A DNA stretch of 64,000 bases, taken from the NCBI RefSeq assembly GCF_002973525.1, contig NZ_PVEN01000021.1, forward strand, positions 1-64,000, given 5' to 3'. Shown here in pieces: positions 36,616-45,584 of this stretch; positions within the stretch are counted from its first letter, which is position 1; every line of letters starts with the position of its first letter. The position numbers and the translations under genes were made by a program. The notes beneath the pieces were generated by a model. That model made no database searches, was not told where the DNA came from, and was given only the letters and a program-made list of their open reading frames with translations. The stretch is from Paraburkholderia sp. BL21I4N1 (GTDB taxonomy: Bacteria > Pseudomonadota > Gammaproteobacteria > Burkholderiales > Burkholderiaceae).

Positions 36616-37218
36616 TTAGTGTTTCAGACCGCCATAGCGATCTTCGCGGATCACGCGCGGCGTGATTTCCCGCGGCTCGATCGTCACAGGCTGATAGACG
36701 ACGCGCTTCTCTTCCGGGTCGTAACGCATTTCGACGTAGCCGGAGACAGGGAAATCTTTACGGAACGGGTGACCAATGAAACCGTAGTCGGTCAGGATGC
36801 GGCGCAGATCCGGGTGGCCTTCGAAGACGATGCCGTACAGGTCGAAAGCTTCGCGCTCGTACCAGTTGACCGAATTCCAGATGTCGACGACCGAGGGGAG
36901 AATCGGCACTTCGTCGTCCGGCGCGAACACGCGCAGACGCAAACGCCAGTTGTTCTGCACCGACAACAAATGCAGAACAGCCGCGAAACGCGGACCGTCG
37001 TAAGCACCGTCGGCGTAGGTCTGATAGTCGACGCCGCACAGATCGACGCATTGCTCGAAACCGAGCGAGCGGTCGTCGCGCAGACGGGTTGCCACGCTGA
37101 GGTAGTCGCTTGCCTTCACGACGATCGTCAACTCACCGATTGCCTCGGTCGTGCTCAACAGGAGGCCGCTGAAGGCCGCCTCGAGGTTCGCTTTCAGGGT
37201 CTCGAGTTTGCTTGCCAT
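36616..37218 (-). CDS. nuoC: NADH-quinone oxidoreductase subunit C
   Basis: A 200-residue 30-kDa-type subunit with the signature segment NWYEREAFDLYGIVFEGHPDLRRILTDYGFIGHPFRKDFPVSG near residues 130-175. It is part of the hydrophilic arm and supports NuoD. The length is that of an unfused NuoC. It lies 21 bp after nuoB. Confidence 0.98.
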   Translation of the reverse strand: MASKLETLKANLEAAFSGLLLSTTEAIGELTIVVKASDYLSVATRLRDDRSLGFEQCVDLCGVDYQTYADGAYDGPRFAAVLHLLSVQNNWRLRLRVFAPDDEVPILPSVVDIWNSVNWYEREAFDLYGIVFEGHPDLRRILTDYGFIGHPFRKDFPVSGYVEMRYDPEEKRVVYQPVTIEPREITPRVIREDRYGGLKH

Positions 37219-37239
37219 ATTGTGGGAGAGGCCTTGGCC

Positions 37240-37719
37240 TTATTGACGGGCGATTGTGTTGGTGCGGCGAATCTTGGCCTGCAACTGGATCACGCCGTAC
37301 ACCAGCGCCTCCGCTGTGGGCGGACACCCCGGCACATAGACGTCGACCGGCACGATCCGGTCACAGCCACGCACTACCGAATACGAGTAGTGGTAATAGC
37401 CGCCGCCGTTCGCGCACGAGCCCATCGAGATCACCCAGCGCGGCTCGGCCATCTGGTCGTAGACCTTGCGCAGCGCCGGCGCCATCTTGTTGCACAGCGT
37501 GCCGGCGACGATCATCACGTCCGACTGACGCGGACTCGGACGAAACACCACGCCGAAACGGTCAAGGTCATAACGGGCAGCGCCCGCATGCATCATCTCG
37601 ACCGCGCAACACGCAAGACCGAACGTCATCGGCCACAACGAACCGGTGCGCGTCCAGTTGATCAGTTTGTCAGCCGTGGTGGTGACGAACCCTTCCTTCA
37701 AGACCCCTTCGATACTCAT
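37240..37719 (-). CDS. nuoB: NADH-quinone oxidoreductase subunit B
   Basis: A 159-residue PSST-type subunit holding cluster N2. The ligands are the adjacent cysteines in [11 protein letters not shown], plus [12 protein letters not shown] and [11 protein letters not shown]. Cluster N2 donates electrons to quinone. The start at 37719 ([10 protein letters not shown]) gives the usual length for Betaproteobacteria. It is preceded by nuoA with a 62-bp gap. Confidence 0.98.
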
Positions 37720-37781
37720 TTGCTTTCCACTCCAGACGGGGTGGCAAGCCTGGCCACCCACGCAAACCGGCGATTAATCCA

Positions 37782-38141
37782 TCATTCCCAGTCGAGGCCG
37801 CCTTTCTTCCAGATATAGGCGAAGCCCAGCAGGAATTCGAGCAGGAAAATCATCATTGCCATGAAGCCGGGCCAGCCGATGTCGCGCAGGGCGACGCCCC
37901 ACGGGAACAGGAACGCGGTTTCAAGGTCGAAAATGATGAAGAGAATGGCCACGAGGTAATAGCGCACGTCGAACTTCATGCGCGCATCTTCGAATGCTTC
38001 GAAGCCGCACTCGTACGGTGCGTTTTTCTCGGTGTCGGGCTTATTGGGACCGAGGATCTTACCAATGCTGACCAGTGCTACGCCTAAACCGGTGCCCACA
38101 ATGAGGAACAGCAAGACGGGGAAGTAGGCTGCGAGGTTCAA
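37782..38141 (-). CDS. nuoA: NADH-quinone oxidoreductase subunit A (TTG start)
   Basis: A 119-residue subunit with three membrane helices and the conserved NAPYECGFEAFEDARMKFDVRYYLVAILFIIFDLE segment containing the cysteine loop near the quinone site. No ATG lies in place; the frame reads TTG-AAC-CTC with GAGGA five bases upstream, giving MNLAAYFPVLLFL as in relatives. TTG at 38141 is therefore the start. It is the first gene of the fourteen-gene complex I operon. Confidence 0.96.
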   Translation of the reverse strand: MNLAAYFPVLLFLIVGTGLGVALVSIGKILGPNKPDTEKNAPYECGFEAFEDARMKFDVRYYLVAILFIIFDLETAFLFPWGVALRDIGWPGFMAMMIFLLEFLLGFAYIWKKGGLDWE

Positions 38142-38174
38142 GACTATCCTCAATCGGTTGGTTCTGAGTGCCGA

Positions 38175-38193
38175 CAGGAGCATAGCACTCCTG
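38175..38193 (-). promoter_or_regulatory. Inverted repeat around an extended -10 before nuoA
   Basis: CAGGAG and CTCCTG flank a seven-base centre. On the minus strand the centre and its flank read TGCTATGCT, an extended -10 element (TGnTATnnT). It lies 34 bp upstream of the nuoA TTG and downstream of the tRNA terminator. It is a candidate nuo promoter with operator symmetry. Confidence 0.4.
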
Positions 38194-38250
38194 CCGCGAA
38201 ATCACTTCCGAAACGCACAAGCTGCAAGCCCAACGCAAGCCGTGCTCCAG

Positions 38251-38290
38251 AAACAAAAATGCCAGCCGAAGCGAAGCAAGCGGCTAGCAT
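38251..38290 (-). terminator. Terminator after tRNA-Leu
   Basis: A 10-bp stem (38259-38268 with 38281-38290, one G-T pair) followed on the minus strand by TTTTTGTTT. It separates the tRNA gene from the nuo operon. Confidence 0.8.
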
Positions 38291-38303
38291 TTAGATAACA
38301 TTT

Positions 38304-38388
38304 TGGTGCCGACGGCGAGACTCGAACTCGCACAGCTTTCGCCACTACCCCCTCAAGATAGCGTGTCTACCAATTTCACCACGTCGGC
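38304..38388 (-). tRNA. tRNA-Leu (anticodon GAG)
   Basis: Read on the minus strand, an 85-base class II tRNA with encoded CCA. Acceptor arms are GCCGACG and CGTCGGC, the D arm contains AATTGGTAGA, and the anticodon stem CTATC/GGTAG encloses TTGAGGG with GAG in the middle. A long variable arm follows (TGGCGAAAGCTGT), then the T arm GCGAG-TTCGAGT-CTCGC. It decodes CUC and CUU leucine codons. It lies between secG and nuoA. Confidence 0.97.
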
Positions 38389-38501
38389 ACTGCATGCAAT
38401 CCGGGAAAACAACTTGTAAAACCCGCGAATCGCTTCAAGACTCAAATTATAACTGGCTTAAGCGGTTTGTTCAACGCACAAAATGCAGTTTGAACGAAAA
38501 T

Positions 38502-38879
38502 TTATTTCGGCACGTCGGTGGCCGGCGTGGACGCAGCCGATGCCGGCAAGACAGCCGAGCCCCCTGCCGGCGCCGATGCCGAGGAAGCGGCAACCGGTGC
38601 CGTCGTTGCCGCGCCCAGCACGCCTGCGGAAGGCTTCGCCCGATACGCGCCGAGGTAAGTCAACGTCAACGTGGTGACAAAAAAGACCGCTGCGAGCACC
38701 GCGGTTGTACGCGACAAAAAGTTCGCCGAGCCCGTCGCGCCGAACAGACTGCCCGATGCACCGCTACCGAAAGCAGCGCCCATATCGGCGCCTTTGCCGT
38801 GTTGCAGCAAGACGAGGCCGATAACCCCGAGTGCCGACAACAGCTGAACGACGATAATCAATGTTTTCAAATACAGCAT
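38502..38879 (-). CDS. secG: Preprotein translocase subunit SecG
   Basis: A 125-residue protein with two membrane helices (LKTLIIVVQLLSALGVIGLVLL and FLSRTTAVLAAVFFVTTLTLTYL) joined by the conserved LLQHGKGADMGAAFGSGASGSLFG loop of SecG. It stimulates the SecYEG channel. After the second helix there is an Ala/Ser/Pro-rich tail of about 45 residues, common in this lineage. The start at 38879 yields the standard N-terminus MLYLKTL. It lies downstream of tpiA on the same strand. Confidence 0.96.
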   Translation of the reverse strand: MLYLKTLIIVVQLLSALGVIGLVLLQHGKGADMGAAFGSGASGSLFGATGSANFLSRTTAVLAAVFFVTTLTLTYLGAYRAKPSAGVLGAATTAPVAASSASAPAGGSAVLPASAASTPATDVPK

Positions 38880-38960
38880 CACACTCACCTGAGTCTTTAT
38901 TAACCGAACCACACAAGGTGTGGGGCACGGGAATGGGGCATCCTCGCCGAGGCGCCCTGC

Positions 38961-39743
38961 TTAGCCAGCGACGCCCACTACAGCCGCAGCCGCCTTGCAG
39001 ATCGCCAGAAAATCCCGGTCTTTCAACGACGCGCCGCCAATCAGGCCGCCGTCGATATCCGGTTGACGGAACAATTCTTCCGCGTTTTCCGGCTTCACAC
39101 TGCCGCCGTACAACAGCGGCACATCCGCCACTTCCGCGCCCTTAGCCGCCAGACGCGAACGCAGGAACGCGTGAACTGCCTGCGCCTGCTCCGACGTCGC
39201 GCTCTTGCCGGTGCCGATCGCCCAGACCGGCTCATACGCGACAACGATACGCGCCGCGTCTTGCACCGACAGCTTCGCCAGCACTTCGTCCAGTTGCGTG
39301 CCGACTACCTGCTCGGTCGCACCGGCCTCGCGCTCTTCGAGGGTTTCGCCAACACAGACGATCGGCGTCAATCCCGCTTCCAGCACGCGCTGCGTTTTTA
39401 CCGCGACCAGCTCGGCGCTTTCGCGATGATAGGCACGGCGCTCCGAATGCCCGACGATCGCGAGCGAGGCACCGAAATCCACCACCATGGGCGCGGCCAC
39501 TTCGCCGGTATAGGCGCCATGCGCGAACGCGGACACGTCCTGCACGCCCCACACGATCCGGCTATCGGCCAGTAACGACTGAGCCTGTGCGAGATACGGG
39601 GTCGGCACACAGACACCGACTCGCACTTCACCAGGCAATACGCTCGCGCCTTGCGCCACAGCCTGCAACAGCGCCGCATTTTCAGCGAGGCGACCGTGCA
39701 TTTTCCAGTTACCGACTACCAGCTTGGCTCGTTGTTTCGACAT
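38961..39743 (-). CDS. tpiA: Triosephosphate isomerase
   Basis: A 260-residue TIM barrel. Catalytic Lys is in VVGNWKMHG, catalytic His in AIVGHSERRAYH, catalytic Glu in VVAYEPVWAIGTGKSAT, and the phosphate-binding glycine loops near the end are LLYGGSVKPENA and GGLIGGASL. It interconverts dihydroxyacetone phosphate and glyceraldehyde 3-phosphate. It is upstream of secG, a linkage usual in Proteobacteria. Confidence 0.98.
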   Translation of the reverse strand: MSKQRAKLVVGNWKMHGRLAENAALLQAVAQGASVLPGEVRVGVCVPTPYLAQAQSLLADSRIVWGVQDVSAFAHGAYTGEVAAPMVVDFGASLAIVGHSERRAYHRESAELVAVKTQRVLEAGLTPIVCVGETLEEREAGATEQVVGTQLDEVLAKLSVQDAARIVVAYEPVWAIGTGKSATSEQAQAVHAFLRSRLAAKGAEVADVPLLYGGSVKPENAEELFRQPDIDGGLIGGASLKDRDFLAICKAAAAVVGVAG

Positions 39744-39889
39744 CGTCTCGTCTTATCTTGGCGGCGGACTTCGTTTGCGCTTACAGCCCGCCTTTCGGAT
39801 TCATGCGGCGTGCGCAAAACGCGCAATTTTACTGCGTGGGGTGGATCGGGTCAAACAGCCTGCGTCAAGGCCGTATCGAGCCGCTCGCC

Positions 39890-40906
39890 TCAAGCGTCCT
39901 GACCCCAGCTCAGCACGATCTTGCCGACGTGAGTACTGCTCTCCATCAGCGTGTGCGCTTCGGCCGCCTGCCCCGCCGGAAACACGCGATGCACCACCGG
40001 CTTGATGCGCCCGTCTTCAAGATGCGGCCAGACGTGCTCTTTCAACTGCGCGGCGATCTTCGCCTTGAATTCGATCGGCCGCGGACGCAGCGTCGAACCC
40101 GTCACGGTCAGCCGACGGCGCAGTACCTCGTTCAGATTCAACTCCGCTTTCGCGCCGCCCAGCAATGCGATCAGCACGATCCGGCCGCCTTCGGCCAGCG
40201 CAGCCAGCTCACGCGGCACGTAACTGCCCGCCACCATGTCGAGCACCACGTCGACGCCGCGGTCGTTGGTGAGCGACTTGATGACTTCGACGAAATCCTC
40301 GGTTTTGTAGTTGATCGCCCGCTCGGCACCCAGCGCCTCGCACGCACGGCACTTTTCGTCCGAGCCGGCGGTCGCGAACACGCGAAAACCGAGCGCATGC
40401 GCAATCTGGATCGCCGTCACGCCGATCCCGCTCGAACCGCCCTGCACCAGCAGCGTCTCATTCGGCGCGCCTTCGCCCTTGCCGAGTTGCGCACGGTCGA
40501 ACACATTGGTCCATACCGTGAAGAAGGTCTCCGGCAACGAAGCCGCCTCGATATCCGACAACCCCTGCGGCACCGGCAAGCACTGCAGCAGCGGCGCGGC
40601 CGCATATTCGGCGTAGCCGCCGCCGGCCAGCAGCGCGCAGACGCGATCGCCGATCTTCAGACCGAACGGATTGTTCTTCTCGTCGATCGTGCCGCCGACG
40701 ATCTCGCCCGCGACCTCAAGCCCCGGCAGATCCGACGCGCCCGGCGGCGGCGCATAGCCGCCCTTGCGTTGAAACACATCCGGACGGTTGACCCCGGAAG
40801 CCGCCACCTTGATCAGCACCTCGCCCGCTTTAGGCTGCGGCACAGGCCGCTCGGCGAGCTTAAGGACATCCGGCGCACCGAATTCGGTGATTTCGATCGC
40901 TTTCAT
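39890..40906 (-). CDS. NAD(P)H-quinone oxidoreductase, PIG3/QOR family
   Basis: A 338-residue zinc-free medium-chain dehydrogenase. MKAIEITEFGAPDVLKLAERPVP, SGVNRPDVFQRKGGYAPPPG and DLPGLEVAGEIV are the N-terminal catalytic-domain marks of the PIG3 group. The nucleotide loop is VQGGSSGIGVTAIQIAHALG (GxxGxG type, NADPH preference likely). No zinc-ligand cysteines are apparent. It probably reduces quinones by one electron. The start at 40906 has GGAG upstream; a longer frame has no ribosome site. It follows pnp on the same strand, separated by a terminator. Confidence 0.9.
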   Translation of the reverse strand: MKAIEITEFGAPDVLKLAERPVPQPKAGEVLIKVAASGVNRPDVFQRKGGYAPPPGASDLPGLEVAGEIVGGTIDEKNNPFGLKIGDRVCALLAGGGYAEYAAAPLLQCLPVPQGLSDIEAASLPETFFTVWTNVFDRAQLGKGEGAPNETLLVQGGSSGIGVTAIQIAHALGFRVFATAGSDEKCRACEALGAERAINYKTEDFVEVIKSLTNDRGVDVVLDMVAGSYVPRELAALAEGGRIVLIALLGGAKAELNLNEVLRRRLTVTGSTLRPRPIEFKAKIAAQLKEHVWPHLEDGRIKPVVHRVFPAGQAAEAHTLMESSTHVGKIVLSWGQDA

Positions 40907-41085
40907 CTGCGTCAACTCCAAGATTGGATTGCGTTGCACACTCACGCCGCACACCTGTTGCACACTCATTGCACACCGCTCAGAACGCGAACCGCCTGAC
41001 TCGCGACGAAGCGCTCCGAGCAAACAGAGTACCCGTTTGTACTCGTTCGCATACGTTCGCAACGCAATCCACCCTGCACCCTTCA

Positions 41086-41123
41086 TGAAAAACGGCCGGC
41101 GCGCATTCGCGCTGCCGGCCGTT
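41086..41123 (-). terminator. Intrinsic terminator of pnp
   Basis: A stem AACGGCCGGC/GCCGGCCGTT extended by an inner GCGC/GCGC, followed on the minus strand by TTTTT. Confidence 0.88.
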
Positions 41124-41137
41124 GCCCCGCTACCGGA

Positions 41138-43273
41138 TTACTCCGGCGTCGGCTCGCCTTGCGGCGCGTCGTTCAGCAACGCCTTGGCCGACAAACGCAC
41201 GCGACCCTTTTCGTCCGTCTGGATGACCTTGACCTTCACTTGCTGGCCATCTTTCAGATAGTCGTTGATGTCCTTGATACGCTCGTTAGCGATTTCGGAG
41301 ATGTGCAGCAGACCGTCCTTGCCCGGCAGGATGTTCACGATCGCGCCGAAATCGAGCAGCTTGAGCACGGTGCCTTCGTACACCTGGCCCACTTCGACTT
41401 CAAGCGTGATGTTCTCGATACGCTTCTTCGCTTCGGCCATCCCTTCGCTGCTCGTGCTGGCGATGGTGACAACGCCGTCGTCCGAAATATCGATCGTCGT
41501 GCCGGTTTCTTCGGTCAGCGCGCGGATCACCGAACCACCCTTGCCGATCACGTCGCGGATCTTTTCCGGGTTGATCTTGATGGTGATCATGCGCGGGGCG
41601 TAGTCCGACAGCACCGTGTTCGCGCCCGACACCGCCGAGGTCATCTTGCCGAGGATATGCATACGGCCTTCCTTCGCTTGCGCGAGAGCGACCTGCATGA
41701 TTTCCTTCGTGATGCCCTGGATCTTGATGTCCATCTGCAGCGCGGTCACGCCCTGCTCCGTACCCGCCACCTTGAAGTCCATGTCGCCGAGGTGATCTTC
41801 GTCGCCGAGGATGTCGGTCAGCACGGCAAACTTGTTGCCTTCCAGGATCAGGCCCATCGCGATGCCGGCGACGTGCGCCTTCATCGGCACGCCGGCGTCC
41901 ATCAGTGCGAGGCAGCCGCCGCACACCGAAGCCATCGACGACGAACCGTTCGATTCGGTGATTTCCGACACCACGCGAATCGAATAGCCGAATTCGTCGG
42001 CGCTCGGCAGGCAGGCTGCCAGTGCGCGCTTGGCCAGACGGCCGTGACCGATTTCACGGCGCTTCGGCGAACCGACGCGACCCGTTTCGCCGGTCGCGAA
42101 CGGCGGCATGTTGTAGTGGAGCATGAAGCGTTCGCGGTACTCGCCTTCGAGCGCGTCGATGTTCTGCTCGTCGCCCTTGGTGCCGAGCGTTGCCACCACC
42201 AGCGCTTGCGTTTCGCCGCGCGTGAACAGTGCCGACCCGTGCGTACGCGGCAGCACGCCGGTACGGATTTCGATCGGGCGCACGGTACGCGTGTCGCGGC
42301 CGTCGATACGCGGCTCGCCGTTCAGGATCTGCGTACGGACAATCTTCGCTTCGATGTCGAACAGCACGTTGCCGACGGTCGCCTTGTCGGCCGCTGCCGT
42401 GCCGCTTGCCGCTGCGTCTTCTTCCAGCTTCGCCGACGTCGCTGCGTAGACTTCCTTCAGCTTGGTGGAGCGTGCCTGCTTGTCGCGGATCTGATAAGCG
42501 GCGAGCAGTTCGGCTTGCGCCAGTTCCGCCACGCGTGCGATCAGCGGTTCGTTCTTCGCTGCCGGCTTCCAGTCCCATTCCGGCTTGCCGCCTTCGCGGA
42601 CCAGCTCATGGATCGCGTCGATCGCGATCTGCATCTGGTCATGACCGAACACCACACCGCCGAGCATCACTTCTTCGCTCAGTTGCTGCGCTTCCGATTC
42701 CACCATCAGCACCGCGCGTTCCGTACCGGCGACGATCAGGTCGAGCGCCGATTCCTTCATTTGCGGACGCGTCGGGTTCAACACGTATTCGTTGTTGATG
42801 TAGGCCACGCGTGCTGCGCCGACCGGGCCGTTGAACGGCAGACCGGAAATGGCGAGCGCCGCCGACGCGCCGATCAGCGCGGGAATGTCGGCGGGAATTT
42901 CGGGGTTCAGCGACAGGACGTGAATCACGACCTGGACTTCGTTGTAGAAGCCTTCCGGGAACAGCGGACGGAGCGGTCGATCGATCAGGCGCGAAATCAG
43001 CGTTTCGCCTTCCGACGGACGGCCTTCGCGGCGGAAGAAGCCACCCGGGATCTTGCCGGCGGCGTAGGTCTTTTCGAGGTAGTCGACGGTCAGCGGGAAG
43101 AAATCCTGACCCGGCTTGGCGGTCTTGGCGCCGACCACGGTGGCCAGGATGACGGTGTCTTCGACGTCGACGATCACCGCACCGCTCGCCTGACGAGCGA
43201 TTTCGCCCGTTTCGAGGCGAACGTTATGTTGTCCCCACTTAAATTCTTTGACGATCTTATTGAACATAGTCAT
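41138..43273 (-). CDS. pnp: Polyribonucleotide nucleotidyltransferase (PNPase)
   Basis: A 711-residue 3'-to-5' phosphorolytic exoribonuclease. It has two RNase PH domains (first around IPGGFFRREGRPSEGETLISRLIDRP, second around RTHGSALFTRGETQALV and ESNGSSSMASVCGGCLALMDAGVP with the catalytic region). A KH domain (IGKGGSVIRALTEETGTTIDI) and an S1 domain (GQVYEGTVLKLLDFGAIVNILPGKDGLLHIS) follow near the end. It is a degradosome-type RNA decay enzyme. ATG 43273 is chosen for GAGG upstream; ATG 43267 is two codons inside. It follows rpsO across a structured 365-bp leader. Confidence 0.97.
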   Translation of the reverse strand: MTMFNKIVKEFKWGQHNVRLETGEIARQASGAVIVDVEDTVILATVVGAKTAKPGQDFFPLTVDYLEKTYAAGKIPGGFFRREGRPSEGETLISRLIDRPLRPLFPEGFYNEVQVVIHVLSLNPEIPADIPALIGASAALAISGLPFNGPVGAARVAYINNEYVLNPTRPQMKESALDLIVAGTERAVLMVESEAQQLSEEVMLGGVVFGHDQMQIAIDAIHELVREGGKPEWDWKPAAKNEPLIARVAELAQAELLAAYQIRDKQARSTKLKEVYAATSAKLEEDAAASGTAAADKATVGNVLFDIEAKIVRTQILNGEPRIDGRDTRTVRPIEIRTGVLPRTHGSALFTRGETQALVVATLGTKGDEQNIDALEGEYRERFMLHYNMPPFATGETGRVGSPKRREIGHGRLAKRALAACLPSADEFGYSIRVVSEITESNGSSSMASVCGGCLALMDAGVPMKAHVAGIAMGLILEGNKFAVLTDILGDEDHLGDMDFKVAGTEQGVTALQMDIKIQGITKEIMQVALAQAKEGRMHILGKMTSAVSGANTVLSDYAPRMITIKINPEKIRDVIGKGGSVIRALTEETGTTIDISDDGVVTIASTSSEGMAEAKKRIENITLEVEVGQVYEGTVLKLLDFGAIVNILPGKDGLLHISEIANERIKDINDYLKDGQQVKVKVIQTDEKGRVRLSAKALLNDAPQGEPTPE

Positions 43274-43638
43274 TGCTTTTCCTCTTCGTAATGCCGCGCG
43301 GACCAGAAGCGGCGCGGCAACGCCAGGACCGGCGCCACAGGGGAAGAGTAGTGTTATGCCATTCCAGAGAACCACGCCCTACGTCGAGTACGTGCGCGAA
43401 CCGCTGGAATGACACAAAGCTCTGCCCTGAAGCCCGGCCGTCTTTCTCTTGTGCTGCTTGTTCTACCGCTTTTTGCTACTGCTTTACTACGACTTCCTGT
43501 TGCCGCCGCATGAACCGGCACGCCACTGCGGACCACAGGCAGCGCGCGTCACATGAAGCGCACCGTGCAAAAACAAAATGCCTGCATCAGCGGAACTGAC
43601 ACAGGCATCTTGCCAAGAGCGCCTAACCGCGCGCCCGA
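43274..43638 (-). other. rpsO-pnp intergenic leader with long stem-loop
   Basis: This region contains the rpsO terminator-like hairpin and then about 290 bases of pnp leader. Within the leader, CATTCCAG (43360-43367) and CTGGAATG (43404-43411) form a perfect 8-bp base with further internal pairing (ACGT and CACG/CGTG arms). E. coli pnp has a leader stem-loop cut by RNase III that mediates PNPase autoregulation, and this structure sits in a comparable place. No gene is seen here. Confidence 0.6.
43565..43608 (-). terminator. Terminator or attenuator after rpsO
   Basis: Stem ATGCCTG/CAGGCAT (43578-43584 with 43602-43608), an internal mismatch, then TCAG/CTGA and a five-base loop. On the minus strand TTTGTTTTT follows. 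Read-through into pnp would be needed for co-transcription. Confidence 0.78.
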
Positions 43639-43911
43639 TTACTTACGCAGACCCAGCTTCTCGATCAGTGCGCGGTAACGGTCCGCGTCCTTACCCTTCA
43701 GGTAGTCGAGCAGCTTACGACGACGGCTCACCATGCGCAGCAGACCGCGGCGGCTGTGGTGATCTTTCGTGTGAGCCTTGAAGTGGAGCGTCAGTTCGTT
43801 AATGCGGGTCGTGAGCAGCGCGACCTGAACTTCAGGGGAGCCGGTGTCGTTAGCTGCGCGTGCGAATTGCGCAACGACTTCGGACTTGGTGCTTGTTTCA
43901 ACTGCGGACAT
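43639..43911 (-). CDS. rpsO: 30S ribosomal protein S15
   Basis: A 90-residue four-helix protein. The conserved 16S rRNA-binding segments are GSPEVQVALLTTRINELTLHFKAHTKDHHSRRGLLRMVSRRRKLLDYLK. It starts MSAVETSTKSEVV at 43911 with AAGGAAAT upstream. S15 binds the central domain of 16S rRNA and often represses its own mRNA. It precedes pnp as in most Proteobacteria. Confidence 0.98.
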   Translation of the reverse strand: MSAVETSTKSEVVAQFARAANDTGSPEVQVALLTTRINELTLHFKAHTKDHHSRRGLLRMVSRRRKLLDYLKGKDADRYRALIEKLGLRK

Positions 43912-44023
43912 GTCGATTTCCTTGAGAACTAGACAGGCGGTCACGGAAGAAAGGCCGTGCCGTGGATTACTCCCGTAGCTGAAGCCTGAACATTGATAGC
44001 CCATGCCTCACAACGGGACGCGT

Positions 44024-44032
44024 ATTGTAGCA
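44024..44032 (-). promoter_or_regulatory. Extended -10 promoter for rpsO
   Basis: On the minus strand TGCTACAAT, an extended -10 (TG-n-TACAAT), about 113 bp upstream of the rpsO start. The -35 region is weak. Confidence 0.5.
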
Positions 44033-44113
44033 CAGCGCATTGCGGCCGCGAACCCTGCTGCGCCGGGGCGATTCGAGGGCGGCTCGTCGCGGCAAGCTCG
44101 CGCGAGACACGCC

Positions 44114-45394
44114 TCATGGCCGCTTCATCTTGCAGGTGGTCGTCGGCACGGTGCGCTCGGGCGGCAGCGCCAGCACCGTACGGAAACCGTAGCCTGAGCC
44201 TTCGTTATCGAAATGCACGCCCGGCGTGCCGGCCTTGTCCATCTCCATCACATAGAGCGGCTGGATCAGTTCATGGTCGTCGGCGCGCATCCACGAGGCG
44301 TGGAAGCCGCTGTCGAACCTGATGCCCTCGAGCGCACGAGCGACGGCCAGCGGGTCGGCGCTGCCGGCGCGGTTCATCGCCGCGGCCAGGGTTTCGATCA
44401 TCAGCGGCATGCGCAGCACCGGGTAGTCGTCCTGGGCGGCCGGGAAACGGGCCCGGAACGCGGCGTACCAGGCGTCGGAGGCGGCACCGCCGGCATTCGG
44501 ATGCCAGTCGGCCACGGCGATCACGTGCTTGACGCCGGCGTCGCCGAGCGCGGCCGGCGCGCCGAGGCTGTTGCCGTAGAAGGTGTAGAACTTCGTGTCC
44601 AGGCCCTGCTCGCGTGCCGCCTTGACCAGTAGCGTCAGATCGTTGCCCCAATTGCCCGTAATCACCGCATCGGCTCCGCTCGCGCGGATCTTCGCGATAT
44701 ACGGCGCGAAATCCTTCACGCGGCCGATCGGGTGGAACTCGTCGCCGACCACCGCGATATCCGGGCGTTTCGCCGCCAGCGTGGAACGCGCGAGGCTGCT
44801 GACGTCGTGGCCGAAGCTGTAGTCCTGGTTCAGCAGGTAGACCTTCTTTACCGTCCTGTCGCGCTGGATCACGTCGGCCAGCGCATCCATGCGCATGCCC
44901 GCGTGCGCGTCGAAGCGAAAGTGCCAGAAGCTGCAACTGGCGTTGGTCAGCGCGGGGTCGTCGGCGGAATAGTTGAGGAACAGCTCGCGGTTGGCCGGTT
45001 CGCGGCTGTTCTGCTTGTCGATCGCGCCGATCAGCGCGGCGGCGACCGCCGAACTGTTGCCTTGCATGATGTAGCCGATATGGCGGTCGGCGGCCGCGCG
45101 CAGTTGCGTGAGCGCCTCTTCGGCACTGCCCTTGCTGTCCAGCACGACCAGTTCCAGCGGATGCGCACCGTCCGCAAGCTTCACGCCGCCCTGCGCGTTC
45201 ACCTGCTCGACGCCGAAGCGCAGATTGCGCTCCACCGCGGCGCCCGCGTTTGCGAACGGACCGGACATGCCTTCGATCAGCGCCAGCAGGATCGGGGCGC
45301 CGTTCGGTTTGCCGCCCGTTTGCGCGCCGGCATGACCCGCCGCCATCGTGAGCGCTACCAGCGCCGCTGCCGCCGCCCGTTGCCACTTCGCCAT
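44114..45394 (-). CDS. ABC transporter substrate-binding protein, branched-chain amino acid type
   Basis: A 426-residue periplasmic binding protein (type 1 fold, Peripla_BP_6). There is an N-terminal signal peptide (AAAAALVALTMAAGHAGA) and then the typical ILLALIEGMSGPFANAGAAVERNLRFGVEQVNAQGG. Later segments are IMQGNSSAVAAALIGAID, VYLLNQDYSFGHDVSS and GADAVITGNWGNDLTLLVKAA. No permease or ATPase genes are adjacent, so it is an orphan receptor of unknown ligand. It ends near rpsO on the same strand and is divergent from the lipoprotein gene. ATG 45394 is the start giving a signal peptide at the N-terminus. Confidence 0.9.
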   Translation of the reverse strand: MAKWQRAAAAALVALTMAAGHAGAQTGGKPNGAPILLALIEGMSGPFANAGAAVERNLRFGVEQVNAQGGVKLADGAHPLELVVLDSKGSAEEALTQLRAAADRHIGYIMQGNSSAVAAALIGAIDKQNSREPANRELFLNYSADDPALTNASCSFWHFRFDAHAGMRMDALADVIQRDRTVKKVYLLNQDYSFGHDVSSLARSTLAAKRPDIAVVGDEFHPIGRVKDFAPYIAKIRASGADAVITGNWGNDLTLLVKAAREQGLDTKFYTFYGNSLGAPAALGDAGVKHVIAVADWHPNAGGAASDAWYAAFRARFPAAQDDYPVLRMPLMIETLAAAMNRAGSADPLAVARALEGIRFDSGFHASWMRADDHELIQPLYVMEMDKAGTPGVHFDNEGSGYGFRTVLALPPERTVPTTTCKMKRP

Positions 45395-45584
45395 CGTGAT
45401 CGCCCCGCTTGATTCGTCGAAGCGCGGATCATAGGTCGTTCGAGACGGAATAAGCAAGCCGCCGCAAGCGTTACTGTACTGACCGGCCGGCCTTGCACGA
45501 AGCGCCGCTGTTTCGCTGCGGCGCATGTCAGAATACCGGGTCTCGATGATAAAAACCGCGACTCAAATGCCATCGGAGGAATTC

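Noticed and set aside
35419..37818. A 799-codon plus-strand frame opposite nuoD, nuoC and nuoB
   Set aside because: Antisense shadow of three well-supported complex I genes.
41159..43291. A 710-codon plus-strand frame opposite pnp
   Set aside because: Mirror of the pnp gene, whose PH, KH and S1 domains are unmistakable.
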